A stretch of DNA of 64,000 nucleotides from Stappia albiluteola (GCF_014050225.1 NZ_JACFXV010000063.1:27635-91634), one strand, 5' to 3'; positions 39,709 through 48,610 are shown, numbered from the stretch's first letter. Notes: a model not told the origin generated them from the letters alone. Program-made: numbers and translations.

Positions 39709-40479
39709 ATGAAAGCCGTGATCCTAGCTGGTGGTCTTGGGACCCGCATTTCCGAAGAAAGCCATCTACGCCCCAAGCCGATGATCGAGATCGGCGGCAG
39801 GCCGATCCTGTGGCACGTGATGAAGATCTATGCTGCGCACGGCATCTCGGACTTCGTCATCTGCCTTGGTTATCGCGGCTATATGATCAAGGAATACTTC
39901 GCCAACTACGTTCTGCACGCATCTGACGTTACGATAGATGCCCGCAGCGGCGAGGTCATCTATCACCAGAGCACCGCCGAACCATGGCGGGTGACGCTGG
40001 TTGAGACCGGGGCCGAGACGCTGACCGGCGGACGGGTGAAGGCTGTTGCCGGTTACCTGGAGAAGGATGAGCCCTTCTGCCTGACTTATGGCGACGGCGT
40101 TGCCGATATCGATATTGCCGGCGAAGTGGCTTTTCACCGCCGCCACGGAAAGCTGGCCACCGTCGCAAGCGTCGTACCGCCCGGTCGCTACGGGGCACTG
40201 ATGACCACTGGCGACCGGGTCGACCGGTTTACCGAAAAGCCACCTGGCGATAATGCTCGCATCAATGGCGGCTTCTTCGTGCTTCAGCCCGATATTCTCG
40301 ACCTCATCGCGGGCCCTGCGACTTCCTTTGAAGCGGGGCCGCTCGAGACGTTGGCCGCCCGCGGGGAATTGATGGCCTGGCGGCATGAAGGCTTCTGGCA
40401 TGCCATGGATACGCTGCGGGACAAGAATCATCTGGAAGGCTTGTGGAACGACGGCCACGCTCCCTGGAAGATCTGGTAG
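39709..40479 (+). CDS. rfbF: glucose-1-phosphate cytidylyltransferase
   Basis: A 256-residue nucleotidyltransferase making CDP-glucose from CTP and glucose-1-phosphate. It keeps MKAVILAGGLGTRISEESHLRPKPMIEIGGRPILWHVMKIY, the FVICLGYRGYMIKEYF stretch, CLTYGDGVADIDI with the metal Asp, and HEGFWHAMDTLRDKNHLE near the end, all RfbF-specific. It starts an operon with rfbG, a C-methyltransferase and an epimerase. CDP-glucose then feeds the 4,6-dehydratase encoded 3 bases later. Confidence 0.96.
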   Translation: MKAVILAGGLGTRISEESHLRPKPMIEIGGRPILWHVMKIYAAHGISDFVICLGYRGYMIKEYFANYVLHASDVTIDARSGEVIYHQSTAEPWRVTLVETGAETLTGGRVKAVAGYLEKDEPFCLTYGDGVADIDIAGEVAFHRRHGKLATVASVVPPGRYGALMTTGDRVDRFTEKPPGDNARINGGFFVLQPDILDLIAGPATSFEAGPLETLAARGELMAWRHEGFWHAMDTLRDKNHLEGLWNDGHAPWKIW

Positions 40480-40482
40480 GCC

Positions 40483-41553
40483 ATGCGTACCCCTGATGCT
40501 GAATTCTGGCGGGGCAGACGGGTTCTCGTCACCGGACACACCGGCTTCAAGGGCAGCTGGGCGGTTCTGTGGTTGAAGCGTCTTGGCGCCCATGTTTCAG
40601 GCCTCGCGCTTGAGGCGTTGCCGGGGGAAAGCCTGTTTTCGCTGGCCCGCGTCGAGGAGGGGATTTCCCATCATGTCGTCGATATTCGCGACAGGGAAGC
40701 CCTGCAAAAGGCTGTCGCCGAAGCAAAGCCCGAAATCGTGCTTCACATGGCGGCGCAGGCACTGGTTCTTGCGTCCTATGAAGACCCGATCGCGACGTGG
40801 GAAAGCAATGTCTTCGGCACGCTGAACCTTCTGGAGTGCCTGAAGGCGGAAGCGCCGGAGGCAACGGTTCTCGCCGTCACCTCTGACAAGGTCTACCGGA
40901 ACGACGAGACGGGCATGGCCTTTGCGGAGGATGCACCGCTTGGCGGCCACGATCCTTATTCGGCTTCGAAGGCTGCCTGCGAGATCCTCGTCGCGAGCTG
41001 GCGCGATTCCTTCGCCGGGCAGTGCGGGATGCGGCTTGCTTCGGCGCGCGCGGGCAATGTCATCGGCGGCGGCGACTTCGCGAAGGACCGGATCATTCCG
41101 GATATCTGGCGGTCCATCCGTTCCGGCAGATCGCTGGAACTGCGCAATCCGGCTGCGACACGACCATGGCAGCACGTTCTCGATTGCCTCAACGGGTATT
41201 TGCTTTTCATTGAGGCGATGGCGACAAAGGTGGAGACACCGGATGCGCTGAATTTCGGGCCCGATACCGATATACGGGCGACTGTGCAGGAAATAGCCGA
41301 ACATATGCTTGCCGCCATTCATGGCGATAACGGCTGGCACGCCGACAACCGGGAAATGCCGCGCGAGATGATGAAGCTCTCGCTCGACAGCTCGCTTGCC
41401 CGTACCACCCTTGGATGGAGGGATAGCCTCGCCTATCCCGAACATCTCGACTGGACGGCCAACTGGTACAAGGCGTTGGCTGAAGGCGCGGATATGCGGG
41501 CGGAAAGCCTGCGGCAGATCGAGACCTATATGGAAAAGGCCGCAAAGGGATGA
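40483..41553 (+). CDS. rfbG: CDP-glucose 4,6-dehydratase
   Basis: A 356-residue short-chain dehydrogenase that turns CDP-glucose to CDP-4-keto-6-deoxyglucose with tightly bound NAD. The dinucleotide loop is RRVLVTGHTGFKGSW, the catalytic triad lies in VTSDKVYRND and YSASKAACEILV (Tyr-X3-Lys), and LASARAGNVIGGGDFAKDRIIPD is RfbG-typical. It is 3 bases after rfbF and its stop overlaps the next start by 4 bases. No CDP-6-deoxy-3,4-glucoseen genes (ddhC, ddhD) are present, so the product is not routed to 3,6-dideoxyhexoses here. Confidence 0.96.
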   Translation: MRTPDAEFWRGRRVLVTGHTGFKGSWAVLWLKRLGAHVSGLALEALPGESLFSLARVEEGISHHVVDIRDREALQKAVAEAKPEIVLHMAAQALVLASYEDPIATWESNVFGTLNLLECLKAEAPEATVLAVTSDKVYRNDETGMAFAEDAPLGGHDPYSASKAACEILVASWRDSFAGQCGMRLASARAGNVIGGGDFAKDRIIPDIWRSIRSGRSLELRNPAATRPWQHVLDCLNGYLLFIEAMATKVETPDALNFGPDTDIRATVQEIAEHMLAAIHGDNGWHADNREMPREMMKLSLDSSLARTTLGWRDSLAYPEHLDWTANWYKALAEGADMRAESLRQIETYMEKAAKG

Positions 41554-42791
41554 CGGACGACAACTGCAAGTGCCGCTTCTGCGGCAGCAGGCTTGAAACG
41601 GTGTTCGCCGACCTTGGATCGACTCCTCTTTCCAATTCTTATGTCACCAGGGCGGATATCGAGGCGGGCCGGGATCGGTCCTATCCGCTGGTGGTTCGGG
41701 TCTGCGAGGTCTGCTTTCTCGTCCAGGCCGATGAAGTGGTCCGCCACGCGGAAATCTTCGACGCTGACTACACCTATTTCTCGTCCTATTCCGATAGCTG
41801 GGTTGCCCATGCCGGCCGATACGCCCGTGCGATGACAGAGCGCTATGGGCTGACCTCATCGTCGCTGGTTGCCGAAGTTGCCAGCAATGACGGCTATCTG
41901 CTGCAGCATTTCCACGCCGCCGGGGTCCCGGTGCTTGGTATCGAGCCGACGGCAAGCACCGCGAATGCGGCGATCGCCAGGGGCATCCCGACGAGGATCG
42001 AGTATTTCGGCAATGTATTCGGCCGCCAGCTTGCCGAAGAGGGGCTGCAAGCCGATCTCATCGCCGCCAACAACGTACTCGCCCACGTACCGGATATTCT
42101 CGATTTTTCCGCAGGATTCCGTGAGTTGCTGAAGGAAGACGGCGTCGCAACCTTCGAGTTTCCGCATATTCTGAACCTTATCCGCGATGTTCAGTTCGAC
42201 ACGATCTATCACGAGCACTTTTCCTATCTCGGCCTGTTGACTATCGAGCGCATCTTCAAAAGGGCCGGCTTGCGGGTCTTCGACGTGGAGGAACTGCCCA
42301 CTCACGGCGGCTCCCTGCGGCTTTTTGCCTGCCGGCTCGAGGCTCGCCACGGCGAAACGCCGGCCGTCGAAGCGATGCGGGCCAAGGAGCGCGAAGCGAA
42401 GCTCGATAGCATCGGGGGATATGCGGGCTTCCCTGCAAGGATCGAGAATTGCCTGGCGAGCTTCAGGCGGTTCCTCACTGACGTGCGGGCGGCAGGCAAG
42501 ACGGTCGCCGCCTATGGCGCCGCGGCCAAGGGCAATACCTTTTTCAATGTTTGTGGCGTGACGGCTGCCGACATTCCCTTGATCGCCGACCGCAGCCACG
42601 CCAAGCAGGGCAAGTTCCTGCCCGGTAGCCATATTCCGATTGTTTCGCCTGAAAGCCTCATCGAGACGCGCCCGGATTATGTCGTCATCGTTCCCTGGAA
42701 CCTGGCGAGCGAAGTCCGAAGCCAGCTCAAGGTCCTTGAAGGCAGCGGTACACGCTTCGTGACGGCGATACCCGAGACGCGGGTGCTGTGA
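41550..42791 (+). CDS. sugar C-methyltransferase (TylC3/NovU-like)
   Basis: A 413-residue enzyme with an N-terminal zinc-binding domain (CKCRFCGSRLETVFADLGSTPLSN, then VRVCEVCFLVQ), a SAM-binding domain (LVAEVASNDGYLLQHF) and a C-terminal domain (AAYGAAAKGNTFFNVCGV). YHEHFSYLGL carries the active-site Tyr-His-Glu-His of the C3-methyltransferases on nucleotide keto-sugars. It should add a methyl to C3 of the CDP-4-keto-6-deoxy sugar. It is coupled to rfbG (4-base overlap) and to the epimerase. Confidence 0.93.
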   Translation: MTDDNCKCRFCGSRLETVFADLGSTPLSNSYVTRADIEAGRDRSYPLVVRVCEVCFLVQADEVVRHAEIFDADYTYFSSYSDSWVAHAGRYARAMTERYGLTSSSLVAEVASNDGYLLQHFHAAGVPVLGIEPTASTANAAIARGIPTRIEYFGNVFGRQLAEEGLQADLIAANNVLAHVPDILDFSAGFRELLKEDGVATFEFPHILNLIRDVQFDTIYHEHFSYLGLLTIERIFKRAGLRVFDVEELPTHGGSLRLFACRLEARHGETPAVEAMRAKEREAKLDSIGGYAGFPARIENCLASFRRFLTDVRAAGKTVAAYGAAAKGNTFFNVCGVTAADIPLIADRSHAKQGKFLPGSHIPIVSPESLIETRPDYVVIVPWNLASEVRSQLKVLEGSGTRFVTAIPETRVL

Positions 42792-43324
42792 TGCTCCGGT
42801 TCGCGGAAACCCAGATTGCCGGTGCTTTTCTGGTCGAGACCGACGAATATCGAGATGAACGTGGAGGTTTTTCCAGGCTTTATTGTCCGGAGGAATTCAA
42901 GCGAGCCGGAATCGACTTTTCATCGACGCAGATCAACCTGTCCGCCAACCCGCATCGCCATACGCTACGGGGGTTGCATTTTCAGCCTGAACCGCATGCG
43001 GAGGCGAAGTTCGTTCGCTGCCTGAATGGTGCGATCCATGATGTCATTGTGGATCTCCGCCCGGAGAGTTCGAGCTATCTTGGACATCAGGCGTTCGAGC
43101 TTTCGCGCGAGAACAGGCTCGGATTGTTTGTGCCCGAAGGCTGTGCGCATGGCTTCCTGACATTGCGTGAGGACTGCGACATCCTTTACCAGATGAGCCG
43201 GGTCTACGAACCCGGGTACGCCGCCGGGTATCGATACGATGACCCGGCCTTTGCCATCGCATGGCCGGCCCCTCCCGCGGTCATAGCGCAAGCAGATCTC
43301 GATTGGCCTGCATTTGCGCCTTGA
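42791..43324 (+). CDS. dTDP-4-dehydrorhamnose 3,5-epimerase family protein
   Basis: A 177-residue RmlC-like cupin. The active-site His lies in NPHRHTLRGLHFQPEPHAEAKFVRCLNGAIHDVIVDLRPES, the Tyr/Asp partners in SYLGHQAFELSRENRLGLFVPEGCAHGFLTL. In this operon the natural substrate is a CDP-linked 4-keto sugar, not dTDP-rhamnose precursor. C-methyltransferase pathways often end with a 5-epimerase and a reductase; no reductase is seen directly behind. The ATG at 42791 overlaps the preceding stop (TGATG). Confidence 0.93.
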   Translation: MLRFAETQIAGAFLVETDEYRDERGGFSRLYCPEEFKRAGIDFSSTQINLSANPHRHTLRGLHFQPEPHAEAKFVRCLNGAIHDVIVDLRPESSSYLGHQAFELSRENRLGLFVPEGCAHGFLTLREDCDILYQMSRVYEPGYAAGYRYDDPAFAIAWPAPPAVIAQADLDWPAFAP

Positions 43325-43452
43325 CCAGGTGGCGCATGCGCAAAAGTAAAGAGCGGTCTGAAGGTGCTCACAGGCGGGTCTTCAGGTGATCTTGGACTGA
43401 TACCGGGTATTGTCGACCCGATCCGATATCCGCTGAACGAAGAGGGCAAGCG

Positions 43453-44310
43453 ATGGGAATCGTTACGATCAGGAAAGGCGGAAAAAGGATCAGCCTCAAG
43501 AAGCGGATCGAAGGCGTCCTGACGCTCCTGGGGCTGGCGAATCGCGGTTTCTACATCCCCTATAGATATGCCGGATCGATCCAGGACGTTCCCCCGGCAT
43601 ACGATGCGATCGAAGAGCATTTCGCCGGGCTTCGGGCGGACTTCCAGCATCTTCTTGGCCGGATCGAGGCAGACAGCAGCGAACTGGCTTCGGCAGCCGC
43701 GAATGCTTTGGGCGATCACTGGACCCGCGGCTATTTCGGCGCGCTCGATACTTCGGCGACCTGGGCCGTGGTCCGCCAAGGGCGGCCGAGACGGGTCATC
43801 GAAGTTGGATCCGGCAGTTCGACCCATGTTCTTAGCGCGGCTTCGGCCGGCCTTTCGGTAAGACCCGAAATCACCTGCATAGACCCGGTGCCGCGGGCCG
43901 ACATTTCGGCGCTCGGCGTTCGTTGGGTCGAGGCTGTGCTGGGTGAGGGCCATGTCGAACTCTTCCGCCGGCTTGAGGCGGGCGATGTCGCGTTTTTCGA
44001 TTCAAGCCATATTCTCTTTCAGGGAACGGACGTCGATATCATCTTCAACCGCATTCTCCCGGCGCTGAAACCGGGTGTGCTTGTGCATTTCCATGACATC
44101 TTTCTGCCGGACCCTTATCCGTTATCGTGGTCGCATCGCGCCTACACGGAACAATCCGGGCTCGCCGGGTGGCTCTACGCCTGTGATGTTGTCTTCAGTA
44201 GCCACTATGCCGGAACCCGCATGGCGGATGAGGTGGCCGCAGCCATGGGAGCATTGCCCGCTGGCGAACGTACCGGCGCCAGCATATGGCTGCGTACAAA
44301 GGGCCGCTGA
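43453..44310 (+). CDS. class I SAM methyltransferase of the polysaccharide locus
   Basis: A 285-residue protein with a SAM motif RRVIEVGSGSSTHVLSAA near residue 115, EITCIDPVPRAD as the acidic strand end, VAFFDSSHILFQGTDVDIIFNRILPALKPGVLVHFHDIFLPDPYP carrying an Asp/His-rich centre. It looks like a class I methyltransferase of the FkbM/methyltransf_24 type. The acceptor is unknown. The N-terminal 60 residues are basic with little similarity to the family. It is last in the cluster, 128 bases after the epimerase. Confidence 0.78.
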   Translation: MGIVTIRKGGKRISLKKRIEGVLTLLGLANRGFYIPYRYAGSIQDVPPAYDAIEEHFAGLRADFQHLLGRIEADSSELASAAANALGDHWTRGYFGALDTSATWAVVRQGRPRRVIEVGSGSSTHVLSAASAGLSVRPEITCIDPVPRADISALGVRWVEAVLGEGHVELFRRLEAGDVAFFDSSHILFQGTDVDIIFNRILPALKPGVLVHFHDIFLPDPYPLSWSHRAYTEQSGLAGWLYACDVVFSSHYAGTRMADEVAAAMGALPAGERTGASIWLRTKGR

Positions 44311-44322
44311 CCGGACAGTCGA

Positions 44323-46062
44323 TCAATATCCCACAGCTAGCGCGCCTTCCCGTCTCGGATCCGCTGCGCCACGAAGCCCGTCCTCCGCGATGAGCACGGA
44401 CTGGGTCGAGCCCATCGTATCCTTGACCGCGACCTTGTGGCCGAGGCTTTCCAGCAGGCGGACGGTATCGGGGGAAATGCCCTCCTCCACGCGGATTTCA
44501 TCCGGCAGCCACTGATGATGTATGCGCGCAGCGGCGGTCGCCTCGGCGATATTCATGCCGTGGTCGACGACGTTGAGGATGATCTGCAGCACCGTTGTGA
44601 TGATGCGGCTGCCGCCCGGCGATCCGGTGACCAGGAAAGGCTTTCCGTCCCGAAAGACGATGGTCGGGCTCATGGATGAAAGCGGGCGCTTGCGCGGTTC
44701 CACCGCATTGGCGTCGCCGCCGATCAGCCCGTAGGCGTTCGGCACTCCGGGCTTGGCGGAGAAATCGTCCAGTTCATTGTTCAGCAGAACGCCGGTGCCG
44801 GGCGCCATCATGCGTACGCCATAGGAGAAATTCAGCGTGTAGGTGTTGGAGACGACGTTGCCGGCCTTGTCGACGACCGAATAATGCGTGGTCTGGTCGC
44901 TTTCGTACGGAACGACGTCGCCCGGCTTGATTTCGGCCGAATTGGCGGCCTTCTCCGGATCGAAATCGGCCATCCGGGCAATTGCATATTCCTTCGACGT
45001 CAGTGCCTTGACCGGCACTTTGACGAAATCCGGGTCGCCCAGATATTCGGAGCGGTCCGCATAGGCCCGTTTCATGGCTTCCGCCATCACGTGGATGGTC
45101 GCCGCCGAATTGGCGCCGCTCGCCGCCAGATCGTGCGGTTCCAGCATGTTGAGGATTTCCACGATGTGGATGCCGCCTGAGGAGGGCGGCGGCATGGAAG
45201 CGACCGTATAGCCGCGATAGGTGCCGGTGATGGCGTCCCGCCAGACCGGCTGGTAGCCGGCAAGGTCATCCGTGCTCATCAGGCCGCCGCCTGCGGTCAC
45301 CCTTTCGGCGATCGCCTGCGCGACCGGCCCCTCGTAAAAGGCCTTCGGTCCCTCATTGGCGATCCGTTCCAGCGTATTGGCGAGGTCCGGCTGCCGGAGG
45401 ATTTCTCCCGGGCGATAGAAGCTTCCATCCGTCTTGTAGAAGACAGCGCGGGCGGCTTCGTCCTGCGACAGCGAATCGGCGACGCTCTCCAGTGAATTCG
45501 CCAGATCCTCCGATACCGGAAAGCCGTTGCGCGCCAAGCGGATCGCCGGTGCCGCGACCTGTGCGAAATTCAGCGTGCCGCCGCCAAACCGCCGGTGGGC
45601 CTCATAGAGGCCGGCCACCGTTCCCGGCACACCGACGGCAAGGCCGGAGAAACGCGACTTCTGGCTGTCCGCTTCACCCTTGTCGTCAAGGAACATGTCG
45701 CGGAATGCCCGGGCTGGCGCCAGTTCCCGGTAGTCCAGGGCAAGTGTTTCGCCGCTGTCGGCCTTGTGGATCAGCATGAAGCCGCCGCCGCCTAGATTGC
45801 CTGCCCGCGGCAGGGTGACCGCAAGCGCAAGGCCGACTGCCACACCGGCATCGATGGCATTGCCGCCGGCCTTCAGGATGTCGACGCCGACCTGGCTGGC
45901 CAGCGCTTCCTGGCTCGACACCATGCCGTTTTCGGCGATCACCGGGTGGAAGCGATCAAGGTCGGACAGGATCGGCGCGGCCTGCGCCAAGGCTGCTTCG
46001 CTGGTGATGAGCGAGCCGAGAACGACACCGGCGGCCGCGATCCTGCGAAAGGCGATGGTCAT
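44323..46062 (-). CDS. ggt: gamma-glutamyltransferase
   Basis: A 579-residue periplasmic Ntn-hydrolase with a signal peptide (AFRRIAAAGVVLGSLITSEAALA-Q). It self-cleaves before the catalytic Thr, which lies at about residue 391 in SDQTTHYSVVDKAGNVVSNTYTLN. The large subunit has the Arg in LDYRELAPA that binds the gamma-glutamyl carboxylate and the small subunit has GSPGGSRIITTVLQ. It transfers or hydrolyses gamma-glutamyl groups of glutathione. AGGAG ten bases upstream selects ATG 46062 over 46086. It is monocistronic. Confidence 0.96.
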   Translation of the reverse strand: MTIAFRRIAAAGVVLGSLITSEAALAQAAPILSDLDRFHPVIAENGMVSSQEALASQVGVDILKAGGNAIDAGVAVGLALAVTLPRAGNLGGGGFMLIHKADSGETLALDYRELAPARAFRDMFLDDKGEADSQKSRFSGLAVGVPGTVAGLYEAHRRFGGGTLNFAQVAAPAIRLARNGFPVSEDLANSLESVADSLSQDEAARAVFYKTDGSFYRPGEILRQPDLANTLERIANEGPKAFYEGPVAQAIAERVTAGGGLMSTDDLAGYQPVWRDAITGTYRGYTVASMPPPSSGGIHIVEILNMLEPHDLAASGANSAATIHVMAEAMKRAYADRSEYLGDPDFVKVPVKALTSKEYAIARMADFDPEKAANSAEIKPGDVVPYESDQTTHYSVVDKAGNVVSNTYTLNFSYGVRMMAPGTGVLLNNELDDFSAKPGVPNAYGLIGGDANAVEPRKRPLSSMSPTIVFRDGKPFLVTGSPGGSRIITTVLQIILNVVDHGMNIAEATAAARIHHQWLPDEIRVEEGISPDTVRLLESLGHKVAVKDTMGSTQSVLIAEDGLRGAADPRREGALAVGY

Positions 46063-46187
46063 GGCGAAATCTCCTGATTCAAACAATATGGCCGGGATCG
46101 TATCCGCAAAATTCCAGCCTGTCGCGATGCGCGGGCAGCGGTTACGTTAAATGGCGCAGCATCGATTTGAACGGAGGCCGCAGGCAG

Positions 46188-46517
46188 ATGACATTGTCGC
46201 GAAAGCTGAAGACCCTCATGGTCCTGGCCGCTTTTTCAACAGCGCCGGCAGCTCTGCCTGCGCTGGCGGCTGGAGATGCGTTCGAGGGGGAGAAGCTGGC
46301 AAGGACCTGGTGCGCGGCGTGCCATGTGGTTGCCGACGACCAGCAGCGTGGGTCGGAGGCGGTGCCAAGCTTCGCCGCGATCGCGGCAAGCCCGGGCCGC
46401 ACGGAGGAAAATCTGCAGGTCTTTCTCGTCGATCCCCATCCGAAGATGCCTGACATGAACCTTTCCAGGCGCGAAATTGCCGATCTTGTCGCCTATATCC
46501 TGAACCAGAAGAAATAG
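46188..46517 (+). CDS. small class I c-type cytochrome
   Basis: A 109-residue secreted protein with a signal peptide (TLSRKLKTLMVLAAFSTAPAALPALA-A). The heme site CAACH lies at about residue 42, and the sixth ligand Met is in HPKMPDMNLSRREIADLVAYILNQ, the C-terminal helix of class I cytochromes. It acts in periplasmic electron transfer; partners are unknown. The start at ATG 46188 gives a proper signal peptide, TTG 46167 is less likely. A MITE-like element lies 7 bases downstream of the stop. Confidence 0.88.
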   Translation: MTLSRKLKTLMVLAAFSTAPAALPALAAGDAFEGEKLARTWCAACHVVADDQQRGSEAVPSFAAIAASPGRTEENLQVFLVDPHPKMPDMNLSRREIADLVAYILNQKK

Positions 46518-46524
46518 GCTTTCC

Positions 46525-46801
46525 CTCTAGGGCCAATCGACATTCAGGTTTCGGGTGCGGCGCGTGCCGGATTTCGGCTCTGAACAGGCGAAGAGGCCGC
46601 CGTGATGCAGGCCACTACAAGGGCTCTTCAACGCATTCAGGGCCGAAATCCGCCGCGTCCCGAAGGGATATGGTAAAAATCACCCATCTTGGCGTCGCGA
46701 AACCTTGAAAGGGGCCGCTCCTTCCTGCGGTTTCGCTCCTAAATCTGTGCAATTTTTGCTCATACCGCACGCCAAATCCTGAATGTCGATTGGCCCTAGA
46801 G
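46525..46801. mobile_element. 277-bp MITE-like element with 24-bp terminal inverted repeats
   Basis: The terminal 24-base arms at 46525-46548 and 46778-46801 are perfect inverted repeats, and the similarity continues inward for about 12-15 more bases with mismatches. A nested inverted repeat with GGATTTCGGC and GCCGAAATCC cores lies inside, so the single strand can fold on itself. There is no transposase frame. The outermost bases CTAG could include a TA target duplication, as made by IS630/Tc1-type elements, but this is inference. The right arm contains the last codon and TAG stop of the EEP nuclease gene. Confidence 0.75.
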
Positions 46802-47761
46802 ATCGAATTCCGCGATGAGCGGGGCGTGAAAAGATCCCTGCGTTCCGCCCTTTTCGTCGGCTTCATCGCGAAGCCCGGCGTTCATCACCTTTATTTCGCG
46901 AAGGCGTGCGGCGAGTGCGGGGCTGGCGATCAGGTGGTCGAGCATGCGGCCACGTCCGTGATGGAGCACGCTGTGGCGGTCCGCATCCGGAATGCTTCGG
47001 TCGAGAATTTCCATCCGCCGCGCCCGCAGGGCAGGATTGCCCGTTTCTTCCGGGTCGGCGGCGACGATGCGCAGCGCCGGCTCGACCGTCCCGGCGTTGA
47101 AATCGCCGGCAACCAGGATCAGCGGCTCGGCTTCCTGTTCGAATATCTCCTCAAGCGCGAGCCGCAATTCGAGCGCCTGGCTTGTCCGCTTCAATGCGGA
47201 TAGGAAAAGCCCTTCTGCCCAGCCCGCCACCGATTTCCAGCTTTCCGCGCTCTCCTTGGCGCCGGGCAGGGCTGCGGCGATCGGGGCTCTCAGATGCACC
47301 ACGAAGAGATGCAGGCAACCGTTCTCGGGTAAACGAAGCGCCGTTTGCAGGATGGGCCGGTCGAGCGTGACCTCCTGGGGCTTGCCGGCCGGCGGTTCGC
47401 TATGTCGAGGCAAAAACAGCGGTGGCCGGACGCGCTGCATCCAGATCGATCGCGGCGGATCGAGCGGGAGCCGGGAAACCACGACCATACTGTGGCGGTC
47501 GGCCGGCCTGTCGCTTCCTTCGCGATGGCTCGCAACGCGATGGAACGTCTCGTAGGGCGTGTCTTGCAGCAAACGGTCCAGCGCAGCGAAGATGCGCTCA
47601 TCGCGGCCCGGCGAGTGCTGGGCATTGACCTCCTGCAGGCAAAGGACATCGGCATCGAGCGCAAGGAGCTGGGGCCTCAGCACGGCGATGCGCGGCGCAA
47701 GCTCGTCAATGTCCAGACGATTGCCGCCGAAGGACTCCAGATTGAATGTTGCGATGCGCAT
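46796..47761 (-). CDS. endonuclease/exonuclease/phosphatase (EEP) family protein
   Basis: A 321-residue protein of the DNase I-like EEP superfamily. The metal-site and catalytic motifs are MRIATFNLESFGG, DVLCLQEVNAQ (Glu), LFVVHLRAP, LILVAGDFNAG (Asp-Asn) and the final HAPLIAEF (His). It has no signal peptide, so it acts in the cytosol on a phosphodiester or phosphate substrate not identifiable here. The stop codon lies within the arm of the MITE-like element, and the last two residues may thus come from the insertion. It is divergent from the YchJ gene. Confidence 0.85.
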   Translation of the reverse strand: MRIATFNLESFGGNRLDIDELAPRIAVLRPQLLALDADVLCLQEVNAQHSPGRDERIFAALDRLLQDTPYETFHRVASHREGSDRPADRHSMVVVSRLPLDPPRSIWMQRVRPPLFLPRHSEPPAGKPQEVTLDRPILQTALRLPENGCLHLFVVHLRAPIAAALPGAKESAESWKSVAGWAEGLFLSALKRTSQALELRLALEEIFEQEAEPLILVAGDFNAGTVEPALRIVAADPEETGNPALRARRMEILDRSIPDADRHSVLHHGRGRMLDHLIASPALAARLREIKVMNAGLRDEADEKGGTQGSFHAPLIAEFDL

Positions 47762-47839
47762 GGCGGCGGGCTCTGTCTCCTTGCCAGTCGGCAGCTATTA
47801 CGCCATTACCGCCTTGCGGCGGCAACCGGATCGGGATGT

Positions 47840-48253
47840 ATGGAGTTGACGGACACAATCATGGCGGCCTGTCCCTGCGGTTCAAGGAAGACGACTGGCG
47901 AATGCTGCGGCCCATTTTTGGCACGCGATGCGCTGCCGGAAACGGCCGAGCAGCTGATGCGCTCGCGCTATTCGGCCTATGTCGCTCAGGATATCGATTA
48001 TCTCGAAGCAACGCTCTGGCCCGCCCTGCAGCGGCATTTCGACCGCGCGGCGACGGCTGCCTGGTCCGCGGAAAACCACTGGATCGGCCTGACCGTGCTT
48101 GAGACGCGCGAGGGCGGGGCGCGCGACAGCCGCGGCACCGTGCGCTTCATTGCACGCTATCTCGCGGGCGGCGAACTGCGCGAACATCGGGAACACAGCC
48201 TGTTCAGGCGCAAGGCCGGCCGTTGGTACTACGTCGAGGCACTGAAGGACTAG
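47840..48253 (+). CDS. YchJ/UPF0225 family protein
   Basis: A 137-residue protein with the zinc-binding start ACPCGSRKTTGECCGPFL (SEC-C-like Cys pattern) and the family core AEQLMRSRYSAYVAQDIDYLEATL, then a SnoaL-like beta-rich end GTVRFIARYLAGGELREHREHSLFRRKAGRWYYVEA. YchJ proteins have no assigned activity. The start is uncertain: ATG 47840 or ATG 47861, the latter beginning right at MAACPCGS. The frame continues far upstream inside the opposite-strand EEP gene, which is only a shadow. The GNAT gene follows 3 bases later. Confidence 0.88.
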   Translation: MELTDTIMAACPCGSRKTTGECCGPFLARDALPETAEQLMRSRYSAYVAQDIDYLEATLWPALQRHFDRAATAAWSAENHWIGLTVLETREGGARDSRGTVRFIARYLAGGELREHREHSLFRRKAGRWYYVEALKD

Positions 48254-48256
48254 GGG

Positions 48257-48610
48257 ATGGCAAGGTCGCCCATCGTCATCGTTACGCCCGACATGCCGCA
48301 CGAAGCCGACAGGCAGGCGATCGTGGCCGGGCTGGTCGCCTACAATGAAGCTGCCGGCGGCCCCGCCGGGTTCGCGCCCTTCGCTGTGCTCATCCGCGAC
48401 GATGATGGAAATACCCTTGGCGGGTTGTGGGGCAGGCCCATGGGCGAGGCGGGGCGGGCGGCGAAGGAGCGCGGCTGCGTCGGGGCCTGGCTCGATACGT
48501 TCGATTTCCAGGCGCCGGGCTTCTACAAGGGCCTCGGCTATGAGGTGTTCGGGCATCTGCCCGACCACCCCGGGGGGGCGAGCCGCACTTTCCTGCGAAA
48601 GCTTTTTTAG
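48257..48610 (+). pseudogene. GNAT acetyltransferase with internal in-frame deletion
   Basis: A 117-residue frame that matches a small GNAT family at both ends: DRQAIVAGLVAYNEAAGGPAGFAPFAVLIRDDDGNTLGGLWGR at the start and AKERGCVGAWLDTFDFQAPGFYKGLGYEVFGHLPDHP at the end. Between GGLWGR (about residue 60) and MGEAGRAAKERG the strand and loop that bind acetyl-CoA (normally about 30 residues, with a RGxGxG-type turn) are missing. Family members are about 145 residues. The frame is intact, so it may still be made, but acetyl-CoA binding seems lost. It overlaps the helicase stop by 4 bases. Confidence 0.7.
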
